64,000 nucleotides of DNA from Novosphingobium sp. (GCA_017744735.1 JAGIAR010000003.1:186001-250000), one strand, 5' to 3'; numbered from the stretch's first letter, positions 17,685 through 28,792 are shown. The notes: generated from the sequence alone by a model not told the origin. Translations and numbers: made by a program.

Positions 17685-20600
17685 ATGAGCCAGCTGCTGA
17701 TCAACCAGTACCGCGCCGAGCTTGACCGGCTGCGCGCCGTTTCGGGCAGCACCCGGGAAAGCGTGCTGCGCGAAGCCTTCAAGGATCTGCTCAAGGCCTG
17801 GGGCAAGAGCCAGGACCTCCAATTCATCGCCGAGCACGATCTGCTGACCAAGCAGATGACGCGCATCTATGTTGACGGTGCGCTGCTCCACGGCCTGCGC
17901 GTGCCTTTCGGCTATTGGGAAGCGAAAGACGAGAACGACGATCTCGACCGGGAGATCGAGGCCAAGTTCCGCAAGGGCTATCCGAAAGACAACATCGTCT
18001 TCACCGACGATGCGACCGCCGTGCTGTGGCAGGATGGCGCGGAAACGATGCGCGCGCATATGCAGGCGGACGACGACAGCCTGCTGAAACTGCTGACCCG
18101 CTTCTTCGCACACGAGCGCGCCGAGATCGCCGATTTCAACCGGGCGGTGAAGCAGTTCGCGATCGACCTGCCGAACATCCTTGGCGCGTTACGCGACCGG
18201 ATCGCCGAGAAGAACGCCACCAGCCGCGATTTCGCCGCCGCCCTCGCCGCCTTCCTCCAGCACGCGCGCGACGCGATCAATCCGGCCGTCACCGAAGACG
18301 ACGTGCGCGAGATGCTGATCCAGCATATCCTCACCGAAGACATCTTCGCCAAGGTGTTCGACAATCCGGACTTCCACCAGCAGAACAACGTCGCCGCCGA
18401 GCTGAAGAAGCTGGAAGACGTACTGTTCGACCGGGGCGAGAAATCCACCCTGCTGCGCGCGCTCGCGCCCTATTACGCCGGCATCGCCAGCACCGCCGCC
18501 CTGATCCAGAGCCATTCGGAAAAGCAGGGCTTCCTCAAGGCGCTCTACGAGGATTTCTACAAGGCCTACAACCGCAAGGCGGCCGACCGGCTGGGCGTGG
18601 TCTATACGCCGGGCGAGATCGTGCGCTTCATGATCCGCAGCGCCGACTGGCTGTGCGAGAAGCATTTCGGGAAGAATTTGATCGACCGCGGGGTGGAAAT
18701 CCTCGATCCGGCCACCGGCACCGGCACCTTCATCGTCGAGCTGCTGGAGCACTTCCGCGGCAATCACGAGAAGCTGCGCCACAAATACAAGGAAGAACTC
18801 CACGCCAACGAAGTGGCGATCCTGCCCTATTACGTCGCCAATCTGAACATTGAGGCGACCTATCAGGCGATCACCGGGCAGTTCGCGGAATACGAGAATC
18901 TGTGCCTGGTCGATACGCTGGACAATGTCGATGCGCTGGGCATCCACGCGGGGCACCAGTTCGACCTGCTAGGCAGCCTTACCGACGAGAACATCGAGCG
19001 GATCAAGCGCCAGAACCGCCGCAAGATCAGCGTGATCATCGGAAATCCGCCCTACAATGCCAACCAGCAGAACGAGAACGACAACAACAAGAACCGCACC
19101 TATGCGCATATCGATAAGCGCATCAAGGAAACCTACATCAAGGCAAGTACGGCGCAGAAGACCAAGCTCTATGACATGTACGCAAGGTTCTTCCGCTGGG
19201 CGAGCGATCGGCTTGGCGATGAGGGAGTGCTGGCTTTTGTCACGAACCGAAGCTTTATCGACAGCAGAACGTTCGACGGGTTCCGCAAGATGGTGGCTCA
19301 CGACTTCAGCGAAATTTGGATCGTCGACTTAGGCGGCGATGTTCGCGCCAATCCAAAACTCTCAGGTCCAAAGCATAATGTCTTCGGCATTCAAACGGGC
19401 GTCGCCATCGCGTTTATGACGCGCCGAAAGGGTTCAGCCGATTGCCAGATCAAATATGTTAGGCGACCGGAGGATGAGACAGCAGAAGATAAACTAAGCT
19501 GGCTGAGCGGTCAGGGCATCGACGCGTTGGAGACAGTGTGGATTCGGCCTAACTCCGACAATGATTGGTTGGATGTTGATCGGGTGGATGGATGGGAAGG
19601 GCTGATCCCTCTGATTAGCAAGCGAACCAAAGCAGCGACGCGAAAGACGGATGAACGCGCGGTCTTCAAGCTCTTTGCGAATGGTATCAAAACCAACCGC
19701 GATGAATGGCTTTATGATTGGGAAGACTCCGCGCTCACCGGGAAAGTCGACTTCTTTCTCAACCGGTTCAATGAGCAAGTTCGCTCGCGGATAAGGGATG
19801 ATGACCGTCTTGATTATTCGATCAAGTGGAGCAGTTCACTCAAGACGAAAAAAAACGAAATTCAATTCCAGCAGCGGCATCTCACAACCAGCCTCTGGCG
19901 CCCGTTTACGAAGCTGAAATTTTACGCCGAACCGGATTTGAGCGATCGCCTTACCTCGCTTCATTTTAAGATTTTCGGCAATAATTTAAGAGCTTCAAAT
20001 CTTTCGATTTCGTGCTCTGGCGGATCGTCCGCAAAACCTTTCCAAGTCTTAGGCATCCGTGGACTTGCGGATTATGAGGCAATAGAGAAATCCAATTTGA
20101 TCTCCCGCTACCGTTATACCGAGACTAGCGAGCGCATCGACAATATCACCGATTGGGCGTTCAACAAATTCATCGTAGAATACGGCAAGAAGGCAGGTGT
20201 CACCAAAGATACGATCTTCCACTACTGCTATGCCGTCCTTCACGACCCCATCTATCGCGAAAAATATGCGCTGAACCTCAAGCGCGAATTCCCGCGCATC
20301 CCGTTCTATCCCGATTTCCGGAAATGGGCGGATTGGGGTGAGGCGCTGATGGCGATGCATATCGGCTATGAGGACGTCGAGCCCTGGCCCGTCGAGCGGA
20401 TCGACACGCCCAATCCCAGGCGCGCCGAAGGCACCAGCCCGAAGCCGATCCTCAAATCGCTGCCCGAACAGGGCATCGTGCGCGTGGACGAGGATACACA
20501 GATCACCGGCATTCCGCCCGAAGCCTGGTCCTATCGCCTGGGCAACCGCAGCGCGATCGACTGGGTGCTGGATCAGCACAAGGAAAAGACCCCGCGCGAT

Positions 20601-20759
20601 CCCACCATCCGCGAGAAGTTCAACACCTATCGCTTCGCCGATTACAAGGAGAGCATGATCGACCTGCTCGCCAAGGTGGTGCGGGTGAGCATGGATACGG
20701 TCGCGATCACCGATGCGATGCAGGCGCTGGACCGAGGCGGCTGGGAGGAAGCGGAATGA
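17685..20759 (+). CDS. Single-chain restriction-modification enzyme (nuclease + N6-adenine methyltransferase + specificity domain)
   Basis: A 1024-residue protein. The N-terminus has a likely PD-(D/E)XK nuclease (YVDGALL...GYWEAKD, with E79-x-K81). The methyltransferase core has motif I DPATGTGTFIVELL (near residue 340) and motif IV NPPY (near 454), the N6-adenine signature. The C-terminal part (LWRPFTKLKFYAE, FHYCYAVLHDPIYREKYA, FPRIPFYPDF) matches the specificity region of type ISP/IIG enzymes, but there is no helicase. From about 19200 to 20130 base composition is clearly lower in G+C than both flanks, suggesting imported specificity sequence. The start ATG has AAGGGGG upstream; an Mrr gene overlaps its end. 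Confidence 0.85.
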   Translation: MSQLLINQYRAELDRLRAVSGSTRESVLREAFKDLLKAWGKSQDLQFIAEHDLLTKQMTRIYVDGALLHGLRVPFGYWEAKDENDDLDREIEAKFRKGYPKDNIVFTDDATAVLWQDGAETMRAHMQADDDSLLKLLTRFFAHERAEIADFNRAVKQFAIDLPNILGALRDRIAEKNATSRDFAAALAAFLQHARDAINPAVTEDDVREMLIQHILTEDIFAKVFDNPDFHQQNNVAAELKKLEDVLFDRGEKSTLLRALAPYYAGIASTAALIQSHSEKQGFLKALYEDFYKAYNRKAADRLGVVYTPGEIVRFMIRSADWLCEKHFGKNLIDRGVEILDPATGTGTFIVELLEHFRGNHEKLRHKYKEELHANEVAILPYYVANLNIEATYQAITGQFAEYENLCLVDTLDNVDALGIHAGHQFDLLGSLTDENIERIKRQNRRKISVIIGNPPYNANQQNENDNNKNRTYAHIDKRIKETYIKASTAQKTKLYDMYARFFRWASDRLGDEGVLAFVTNRSFIDSRTFDGFRKMVAHDFSEIWIVDLGGDVRANPKLSGPKHNVFGIQTGVAIAFMTRRKGSADCQIKYVRRPEDETAEDKLSWLSGQGIDALETVWIRPNSDNDWLDVDRVDGWEGLIPLISKRTKAATRKTDERAVFKLFANGIKTNRDEWLYDWEDSALTGKVDFFLNRFNEQVRSRIRDDDRLDYSIKWSSSLKTKKNEIQFQQRHLTTSLWRPFTKLKFYAEPDLSDRLTSLHFKIFGNNLRASNLSISCSGGSSAKPFQVLGIRGLADYEAIEKSNLISRYRYTETSERIDNITDWAFNKFIVEYGKKAGVTKDTIFHYCYAVLHDPIYREKYALNLKREFPRIPFYPDFRKWADWGEALMAMHIGYEDVEPWPVERIDTPNPRRAEGTSPKPILKSLPEQGIVRVDEDTQITGIPPEAWSYRLGNRSAIDWVLDQHKEKTPRDPTIREKFNTYRFADYKESMIDLLAKVVRVSMDTVAITDAMQALDRGGWEEAE

Positions 20760-21628
20760 ACGTCGAAGCGATCAAGAAGGACGATTTCTATATCCCGACC
20801 CTGCAGGTGCTGCGCGAGCTGGGCGGCTCCGCATCGATCGAGGAGATCGAGGAAAAGCTGATCGACCGCTTCGGCTTCACTCAGGACGATCTCGACATCT
20901 GCTACGCCACCAGCGGCGACAATATCGTGACCGACAAGATGTCCTGGGCGCGCAGCTATCTCAAATTTCCGGGCTTCGTTTCGAACGACAGCAAGGGCGT
21001 GTGGGTGCTGACCGAAGCCGGCCGCCTTGCCGCCGACCAGCCGCTGGAGACCGTGCGCCGACAGGTTCGCGAAGCCAAGGCGGCGCGCCGCGCTGAACAG
21101 CTCAAGGCCAAAGCCGCGCTGGCGCCGCTCGAAAACGCCGATGAAGACGCGGAGGAAAGCGCACTGGACTGGTCGGACACGCTGCTGACCAAGCTGCAAT
21201 CGATCGAACCTTCGGCCTTCGAACGCCTGTGCCAGCGCCTGCTGCGCGAACACGGGTTTACGCGGGTCGAGGTGACCGGAAAATCGGGCGATGGCGGGAT
21301 CGACGGCAACGGCGTGCTGCGCGTGAACCTCGTATCCTTCCATGTGCTGTTCCAGTGCAAGCGCTATAAGGGCTCGGTCTCCGCATCGACGATCCGCGAT
21401 TTCCGGGGAGCGATGCAGGGCCGGGCGGACAAGGGGCTTGTGATCACGACCGGCACTTTCACGCCGGACGCCCGGCGCGAGGCGACCCGCGACGGCGCGC
21501 CCGCGATCGACCTGATCGACGGCGAGGCCTTGTGCGAATTGCTCCGGGAAGTCGGCCTCGGCGTCACGGTGAAGCCGATCACCACCTATGAGATCAGCGT
21601 CGACGAGAAATTCTTCGACGAGATCTAG
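20756..21628 (+). CDS. Mrr-type restriction endonuclease
   Basis: A 290-residue protein with an N-terminal Mrr winged-helix domain (about 8-95: YIPTLQVLRELGGSASIEEI, with GVWVLTEAG) and a C-terminal Mrr-catalytic PD-(D/E)XK domain (about 150-265). The active-site residues appear intact: GDGGIDGNG (Asp) and LFQCKRYKG (QxK), with ERLCQRLLREHGF before them. Mrr enzymes usually cut methylated DNA. It starts in an ATGA overlap with the methyltransferase gene, so the two are translationally coupled. The alternative role is the cleavage partner of that enzyme. Confidence 0.88.
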   Translation: MNVEAIKKDDFYIPTLQVLRELGGSASIEEIEEKLIDRFGFTQDDLDICYATSGDNIVTDKMSWARSYLKFPGFVSNDSKGVWVLTEAGRLAADQPLETVRRQVREAKAARRAEQLKAKAALAPLENADEDAEESALDWSDTLLTKLQSIEPSAFERLCQRLLREHGFTRVEVTGKSGDGGIDGNGVLRVNLVSFHVLFQCKRYKGSVSASTIRDFRGAMQGRADKGLVITTGTFTPDARREATRDGAPAIDLIDGEALCELLREVGLGVTVKPITTYEISVDEKFFDEI

Positions 21629-21742
21629 CCAGCCGGAATCCCCGCGCAGGCAGGGACGTCAGGCAGCTGGGCGCTTTACCGCACGAGACCCCGGCCTGCG
21701 CCGGGATCGGTTTGGTCGGGGCGGGCAACTCGTCCCATCCCC

Positions 21743-21888
21743 GTCACCCCGGATTTATTCCGGGGTCCCGCTAAATCGGGATCGCGCAAAGGCGCAAAGA
21801 GGCCGAGCCAAGCAGCACTCTTTGCGGCTTTGCGGCTTTGTGCGGAAAATCGAAGAGAAAGCGGGACCCCGGAACAAGTCCGGGGCGA
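21743..21888. repeat. Second inverted-repeat element (CCCCGG family)
   Basis: About 146 bp bounded by long imperfect inverted ends: GTCACCCCGGATTTATTCCG continuing to GGGTCCCGCT on the left, and AGCGGGACCCCGG continuing AACAAGTCCGGGGCGAC on the right. Each end is itself a small palindrome (CCCCGG...CCGGGG). The inside carries CGCAAAGGCGCAAAG-type repeats (also TTTGCGGCTTTGCGGCTTTG). It is organised like the 537 and 49236 elements but unrelated in sequence. It separates the Mrr gene from a carboxylesterase. Confidence 0.65.
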
Positions 21889-21895
21889 CTAAAAA

Positions 21896-23455
21896 TCATT
21901 CGCCGCCCCCATCCCTTCTCCACGCAAAGTAATCATCCACCGCCTCGATCTGCCCCGCATTCGGCGTCCCGATCACCTTCGTCTCCGCCCCGACCTTCAA
22001 CACCGTCGGCTCACCCGCCGCATAGCGCGGCCATTCGGGCAGCCCCGCCCCGTTCGGATCGCCGGTCTTGGCGAAGTTGACCCAGTAGCCCTGGAGCTGC
22101 GCCGAGAGCGCGCGGTCGGCGTCGGTCCAGGGGGCGCGGCCGGGGCGGGTGTCTTCGTTGGCGAACACCAGCCCGACCTCGCTGCCGTGGCCCGAGCCAT
22201 TGGGGTTCTGCGCGGTCGGGCGGTCGAAGTAATAGGTGTAGACCGGGGCCTTGCCGTAGTGCGCCTGCTGGCCGGCCCAGGCGTGGGTGTTCCATTCGAA
22301 CACGGTCGCGTTCGCGAGGTGGCGGGCGGCGGCGGCGGCCTGCGCGTCGGTGGCGTGCGGGAAGGCGGCGAGGATTGCGTCCGCCTTGGCGCCGTAGCTG
22401 CTGCGGACCTGCTGTTCGAAGGCGGCGGCGGTGGTCTTCTGGCTGCCGAACACCGAGGTTTCGTCCGAGGTGTTGCCGATCAGCAGCGGCACGTCGTTGA
22501 AGCGGCCCTGCTGCCACAGCACATACTGGTCGCCCGGGACGATGTAGCCGTCCATCGGCGGCTGGCTGATCGGCGCGCCGGGCTTGCCCTGCGCTTCGAG
22601 CAGCGCGGCGGCGGGGAGCGCGCGGGCCTCGGCCAGCGAATGCGCGCCCAAGCCGTCGAGCCAGGCCTTGCCGCTCGCCTCCGCCATGCCGAGCGATATC
22701 GCGCGCGCGCCGCCGACCGGTTCGCGCTGCACCGGGGTGAAATTGCCGCCGCTCTCCGAGATCACCCCGCGGAACAGCCCTTTGGCGAGCGGCGAGGCGT
22801 TGAGCATGCTCACCGCGAAGCCGCCCGCGGAGTGGCCCATGATCGTCACTTTGCCCGGATCGCCGCCGAACCGGGCGATGTTGTCCTGCACCCAGCGGAG
22901 CCCGGCGATCATGTCGAGCAAGCCGTAATTGCCCGAGCCGTGGCCGCTTTCGGCGCTCAGTTCGGGGGTGGCGAGGAAGCCGAACATGCCGACGCGGTAG
23001 GCGATGCTGACGAACACCACGCCCTGCTGCGCGAAATGGGCCCCGTCGTAGAGCGGCACGCTGGTCGCCCCGCTGTTGAACCCGCCGCCGTAGATCCACG
23101 CGATCACCGGCAGCCGGTCGCCCGGCGCGTGGGCCGGGGTCCAGATGTCGAGATAGAGGCAGTCTTCCGAGGCCGGCGCGGTGCTGCCCATCTGCGCGAG
23201 GATCGGCCCCTGCATGCAGGCCGGGCCGAAGGCGACGGTGCGCTTCGTCCCGCTCCACGGCGCGAGCGGCTGCGGCGCCTTCCATCTGAGATCGCCGACC
23301 GGCGGCGCGGCGAAGGGGATGCCCTTGAATTCGGAAATGCCGTCGACCGTCTCGCCCGCGACGGTGCCGCCGGTGACCTGCGCGGTGGCGATTTCGGCCT
23401 GTGCCGGTGCGGCGAGTGCCAGCGTTGCCGCGAGGCCGAGTGCCCAGGTTCTCAT
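21896..23455 (-). CDS. Type B carboxylesterase, exported
   Basis: A 519-residue carboxylesterase/lipase of the alpha/beta-hydrolase type B family. A Sec signal peptide (MRTWALGLAATLALAAPAQA) leads to FKGIPFAAPPVGDLRWKAPQP, then EDCLYLDIWTP, the oxyanion segment YGGGFNSG and the nucleophile elbow GHSAGG. A Glu and His consistent with the triad are present (SDETSVFG; GHGSEVGLVF). It likely hydrolyses esters in the periplasm. The ATG at 23455 was chosen for its GGAGG 7 bases upstream and because the signal peptide starts there; the open frame extends to 23527 without support. Confidence 0.9.
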   Translation of the reverse strand: MRTWALGLAATLALAAPAQAEIATAQVTGGTVAGETVDGISEFKGIPFAAPPVGDLRWKAPQPLAPWSGTKRTVAFGPACMQGPILAQMGSTAPASEDCLYLDIWTPAHAPGDRLPVIAWIYGGGFNSGATSVPLYDGAHFAQQGVVFVSIAYRVGMFGFLATPELSAESGHGSGNYGLLDMIAGLRWVQDNIARFGGDPGKVTIMGHSAGGFAVSMLNASPLAKGLFRGVISESGGNFTPVQREPVGGARAISLGMAEASGKAWLDGLGAHSLAEARALPAAALLEAQGKPGAPISQPPMDGYIVPGDQYVLWQQGRFNDVPLLIGNTSDETSVFGSQKTTAAAFEQQVRSSYGAKADAILAAFPHATDAQAAAAARHLANATVFEWNTHAWAGQQAHYGKAPVYTYYFDRPTAQNPNGSGHGSEVGLVFANEDTRPGRAPWTDADRALSAQLQGYWVNFAKTGDPNGAGLPEWPRYAAGEPTVLKVGAETKVIGTPNAGQIEAVDDYFAWRRDGGGE

Positions 23456-23531
23456 CGATTTCCTCCTGTTCTTTCGCGGCAGTCTGGAGCAGCGGCGCGG
23501 CGCCGTCCACCGGGGGAATTGTCGCAAAGTG

Positions 23532-24095
23532 TCAGCGCAGCGTGCGGAAGGTGACCGAGCGCCGCGCGACCTCCATCGGCGCGATCGAGTGCTCCCACTC
23601 CTGCCGCACCGCGCCGCTGAGCAGATAGAGCGAGCGCGGCGGCAGCTCGACCGCGCGGCGCTCGAACCCGCCTTCGATCCGGCGGCGCAGGCGGAGTGTC
23701 GCGGGCGCGCCGAGCGACAGGCCGATCACCTTGTCGTAGTGCGGGCGGTCGCGGTGCCAGCCGATCCCGGCGCCGGGATCGTAGCGGATCAGCAGCGCCT
23801 GTTGCGCGGCCTCGGGCGCGACCCCGACCAGCGGGGCGAGCCGGTCGCGCAAATCCGCCAGCCATTCCGGCAGCGGCGACGCCTCGGCCACCCGGCCGCG
23901 GCGGTAATCGTAGCCGGAACCGTAGTTCGTCGTCAGCCGCTTGCCTTCCCACTGGCCGAACTGGAACGGGGCGAGCGGGGCGGCGTCGATCCGCGCGGCG
24001 ATGGCGCGCTCCTCGACGGGCGCGATCGCCTCCTCGATCAGGACCAGCCCGGCGACCGCCGGTTCGGGTGCAAACAGGTCTCGCTGGCGCGCCAT
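23532..24095 (-). CDS. AlkB-like 2-oxoglutarate/Fe(II) dioxygenase
   Basis: A 187-residue member of the AlkB-like superfamily. The Fe(II) ligands are H and D of GWHRDRPHYD and the His of WEHSIAP; the 2-oxoglutarate arginines are in RRSVTFRTLR. The RYDPGAGIGWHRD wording is typical of the alkylated-DNA-repair-like group rather than E. coli AlkB itself. It may repair alkylated nucleic acid, or act on protein as some homologues do. It faces yjbQ across a 20-bp gap holding a TATATA palindrome. Confidence 0.88.
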   Translation of the reverse strand: MARQRDLFAPEPAVAGLVLIEEAIAPVEERAIAARIDAAPLAPFQFGQWEGKRLTTNYGSGYDYRRGRVAEASPLPEWLADLRDRLAPLVGVAPEAAQQALLIRYDPGAGIGWHRDRPHYDKVIGLSLGAPATLRLRRRIEGGFERRAVELPPRSLYLLSGAVRQEWEHSIAPMEVARRSVTFRTLR

Positions 24096-24100
24096 GCCTG

Positions 24101-24110
24101 CCTATATAGG
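24101..24110. promoter_or_regulatory. Symmetric TATATA element in a 20-bp divergent gap
   Basis: The perfect palindrome CCTATATAGG lies in the middle of the only 20 bp between two divergent start codons (24095 and 24116), 5 bases from each. TATATA resembles a -10 hexamer on either strand, placed so that transcripts would begin at or near each start codon. No convincing -35 was found on either side. Confidence 0.35.
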
Positions 24111-24115
24111 AAGCC

Positions 24116-24532
24116 ATGCGCCAATCGCTCGCCCGCCTCGAATTTCACACCGCCGGCCGCGGGCTGACCGAGATCACCCGCGAGGTGGCCGACTGGATCG
24201 GCACCACCGGGATCGCCACCGGGCTGCTGACGCTCACCTGCCTGCACACCTCCGCCTCGCTGTTGATCACCGAGAACGCCTCGGGCGCGGTGCGGCGCGA
24301 CCTGCTCGCCTGGCTCGACCGGGTGGCGCCCGAGGGCGGGCATTATGCGCATGACGACGAGGGGCCCGACGACATGCCCGCGCATCTCAAGGCGGTGCTG
24401 ACCAATCCGAACCTGTCGCTGCCGGTGGCGGGCGGGCGGCCGATGCTCGGCACCTGGCAGGGGATCTTCCTCGCCGAGCACCGCCGCGCGCCCCACCGCC
24501 GCGCGATCGCGCTGCATCTGCTCGGCGAATAG
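24116..24532 (+). CDS. yjbQ: YjbQ (UPF0047) family protein
   Basis: A 138-residue member of the YjbQ/UPF0047 family, annotated in some organisms as a secondary thiamine-phosphate synthase. The family blocks are present: LTLTCLHTSASLLITEN (about 38-54), HYAHDDEGPDDMPAHLKAVL and LGTWQGIFLAEHR. The histidines in these blocks form the putative metal site. Length is typical. The physiological role is unsettled. No Shine-Dalgarno fits in the short divergent gap, which would suit a leaderless message. Confidence 0.92.
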   Translation: MRQSLARLEFHTAGRGLTEITREVADWIGTTGIATGLLTLTCLHTSASLLITENASGAVRRDLLAWLDRVAPEGGHYAHDDEGPDDMPAHLKAVLTNPNLSLPVAGGRPMLGTWQGIFLAEHRRAPHRRAIALHLLGE

Positions 24533-24564
24533 AAACTTAGGACGCGCAGCCGCGTTACCGCCCC

Positions 24565-25365
24565 ATGCCCATCGACATCTCCGCCAGCTTCGACTTCGCC
24601 CTGCCCGCGCCGACCGACTGCCTGCTGCAGTTCGAGGCCGCGGTGCTGCCCGAGCAGGCGCTGCTGGGCGCGGACACGCGGCTCTCCGCCAGCGAGCATT
24701 TTGCGCGGGTGCCGGCGCAGGACGGGATCGGCGAGCGGATCTGGGTGCGGGCCGAGGGTGCGTTCCACGTCGAGTATACCGCCAGCGTCGAGGTGCGGCG
24801 CCAGCTCCCCGACCTCGCCCCGCTCGCCCAGCTCGACCCGCATTTGCTGCCGGGCGAGACGGTCGAATATCTGCTCTCCTCGGCCTATTGCCCGGTCGAC
24901 CGGATGTACGCCTTCACCGAGGCCGAGTTCGGCGGCACCTTCGGCGGCGCGCGGGTCGCCGCGATCCGCGACTGGATCGCGCGCCACTTCGCTTACGAGC
25001 CCGGCGTGTCGGACGCGCGCACCACCGCGCTCGACAGTTTCGTCGAACGGCGCGGGATCTGCCGCGACTATGCCCATGTGCTGGTGACGATGGCGCGCGC
25101 CTCGTCGATCCCGGCGCGCTATGCCGGGGTCTACGCCCCCGGGGTCGAGCCGCAGGATTTCCACGCGGTGGCCGAGGTGTTCCTGGCCGATCCGGGCGGG
25201 ATCGGCGGCACCTGGCTGCCGGTCGATGCGACCGGCATGGCCGAGCCGGGCGAGATGGTGAAGATCGGCGTCGGGCGCGACGCGGCAGACGTCAGCTTCC
25301 TGACCTGCTTCAGCCCCTGCGAGTTCGGGAACAAGCAGATCGCGGTGACCCGCAGCGCCGGATGA
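24565..25365 (+). CDS. Transglutaminase-like family protein
   Basis: A 266-residue protein with an N-terminal beta-rich region (1-100) and a transglutaminase-like core. The Cys-His-Asp triad is readable: Cys in RRGICRDYAHVL (about residue 161), His in DFHAVAEVFL and Asp in WLPVDATG. Bacterial members are mostly cysteine proteases or peptide-modifying enzymes of unknown substrate. It follows yjbQ by 32 bp on the same strand and is probably co-transcribed. No signal peptide is seen, so it is cytoplasmic. Confidence 0.85.
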   Translation: MPIDISASFDFALPAPTDCLLQFEAAVLPEQALLGADTRLSASEHFARVPAQDGIGERIWVRAEGAFHVEYTASVEVRRQLPDLAPLAQLDPHLLPGETVEYLLSSAYCPVDRMYAFTEAEFGGTFGGARVAAIRDWIARHFAYEPGVSDARTTALDSFVERRGICRDYAHVLVTMARASSIPARYAGVYAPGVEPQDFHAVAEVFLADPGGIGGTWLPVDATGMAEPGEMVKIGVGRDAADVSFLTCFSPCEFGNKQIAVTRSAG

Positions 25366-25536
25366 GCGCGCAATTGGGCGACTCGTATCGCGTTCAATTC
25401 GCTCGCATAAGGCCGCCACGGCGCTGTTGCTTGCGTTCGCCCGCGATGCTGGCCAAGAGATGCCAAACCTGTTAGCCATGCTGCGGTGCAGCAAGACTCT
25501 TCCGGCCGCCTCCAGCGGGAAAGGAACCGCGCAATC
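25366..25536. promoter_or_regulatory. Upstream region of the Entner-Doudoroff operon
   Basis: 171 bp between the transglutaminase-like gene and zwf, which must hold the promoter of the five-gene operon. A purine-rich GGGAAAGGA lies before the zwf ATG. No clear promoter hexamers or regulator palindrome could be assigned. Confidence 0.4.
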
Positions 25537-26977
25537 ATGAGCTTCACGGCAGATCGCCTGCTGCTGTTCGGCGCCACCGGCGATCTCGCCCAGCGCATGC
25601 TGCTGCCCTCGCTCTGCGCGCTCGACGCCGACGGGCTGGTCGATCCCAACCTCAGGATCGTGTGCACCGCGCGCTCGGAGCACGACACCCACGAATACCG
25701 GCAGTTCGCCCGCGCCGCGCTGGAGAAATTCCTCCCGGCCGACCGCCGCGGCGGGGTCGCGACCTTCCTCAACCGGCTGCACTACGAATCGGTCGATGCC
25801 AACCAGCCCGACGAATTCGGCAAGCTGGGCGCCGCGCTGGGGCCGATCGGCGACGGGCCGGACCATGGCCTGGCGATCTTCCTCTCGACCGCGCCGAGCC
25901 TGTTCGAGCCGACCATCGCCGGGCTGGAGCAGGCCGGGTTGACCAAGGGCAACGTCCGCATCGGGCTGGAAAAGCCGCTCGGCACCGATCTCGCGTCGAG
26001 CTGCGAGATCAACGATGCGGTCGCGCATGCCTTTCCCGAGGAACGGATCTTCCGGATCGATCATTATCTCGGCAAGGAGACGGTCCAGAACCTGCTCGCC
26101 ATGCGCTTCGGGAACATATTGTTCGAGCCGCTGTGGAATGCGGCGCATATCGACCACGTCCAGATCACGGTCGCGGAAACGGTCGGGCTGGAAAGCCGGG
26201 TCGATTTCTACGACGGCGCCGGCGCGCTGCGCGACATGGTGCAGAACCACATGCTGCAATTGCTGGCGCTGGTCGCGATGGAGCCGCCGTCGAGCTTCGA
26301 CGCGACCGCGGTGCGCGACGAGAAGGTCAAGGTGCTGCGCGCGCTGCGCCCGGTCGCGCCCAACGAGGTCGTCACCGGCCAGTACCGCGCCGGGGCGATC
26401 GACGGGGCGGTGGTGCCGGGCTACGACGAGGAGCTCAAGCGCGACAGCGACACCGAGACCTTCGTCGCGCTCAAGGCGCATGTCGACAACTGGCGCTGGC
26501 AGGGGGTGCCGTTCTACCTGCGCACCGGCAAGCGGCTGTTCAAGCGCACCACCGAAATCCTGGTGCGCTTCCGCCCGGTGCCGCATTCGATCTTCGGCCG
26601 CGGCGCGACCGACAATCCCAACGGGCTGCTGATCGGCATCCAGCCGGAGGAGAACATCACCCTGTCGCTGGTCGCCAAGGTGCCGGGGCTCGACCGCGAC
26701 GGGGTGCGGCTGCGCAAGGTCCCGCTCAAGATCGCGATGCCCGACGCCTTTACCGGCACCCACCGCCGGATCGCCTACGAGCGGCTGCTGCTCGACCTGA
26801 TCGAGGGCCGGCCGACGCTGTTCGTGCGGCGCGACGAGGTCGAGGCGCAATGGCGCTGGATCGACCAGATCCGCGCGACCTGGGCCGAGGAAGACCTCAA
26901 GCCCAAACCCTATACCGCCGGAAGCTGGGGGCCTTCCGCCGCAATCGCGCTGGCCGAGCGCGACGGAGTGACCTGGC

Positions 26978-26985
<8 letters not shown>
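25537..26985 (+). CDS. zwf: Glucose-6-phosphate 1-dehydrogenase
   Basis: A 482-residue Zwf, oxidising glucose 6-phosphate to 6-phosphogluconolactone with NAD(P)+. The nucleotide-binding motif is [17 protein letters not shown] at the N-terminus and the substrate/active-site motif is [15 protein letters not shown]. Later blocks [10 protein letters not shown] and [15 protein letters not shown] are standard. The ATG at 25537 begins [16 protein letters not shown]; the frame extends upstream to 25486 without conservation. It overlaps edd by 8 bases and heads the zwf-edd-glk-eda operon. A pgl gene is not in the cluster. Confidence 0.97.

Positions 26986-28791
<1,806 letters not shown>

Positions 28792-28792
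<1 letters not shown>

Noticed and set aside
15993-18113. 706-codon open frame on the minus strand opposite rimO
   Set aside because: Antisense of rimO and the start of the methyltransferase gene; no recognisable domain or ribosome site.
17685-21628. Type I restriction system
   Set aside because: There is no HsdR helicase-nuclease and no separate HsdS gene; methyltransferase and specificity parts are in one chain and the second gene is Mrr-like.
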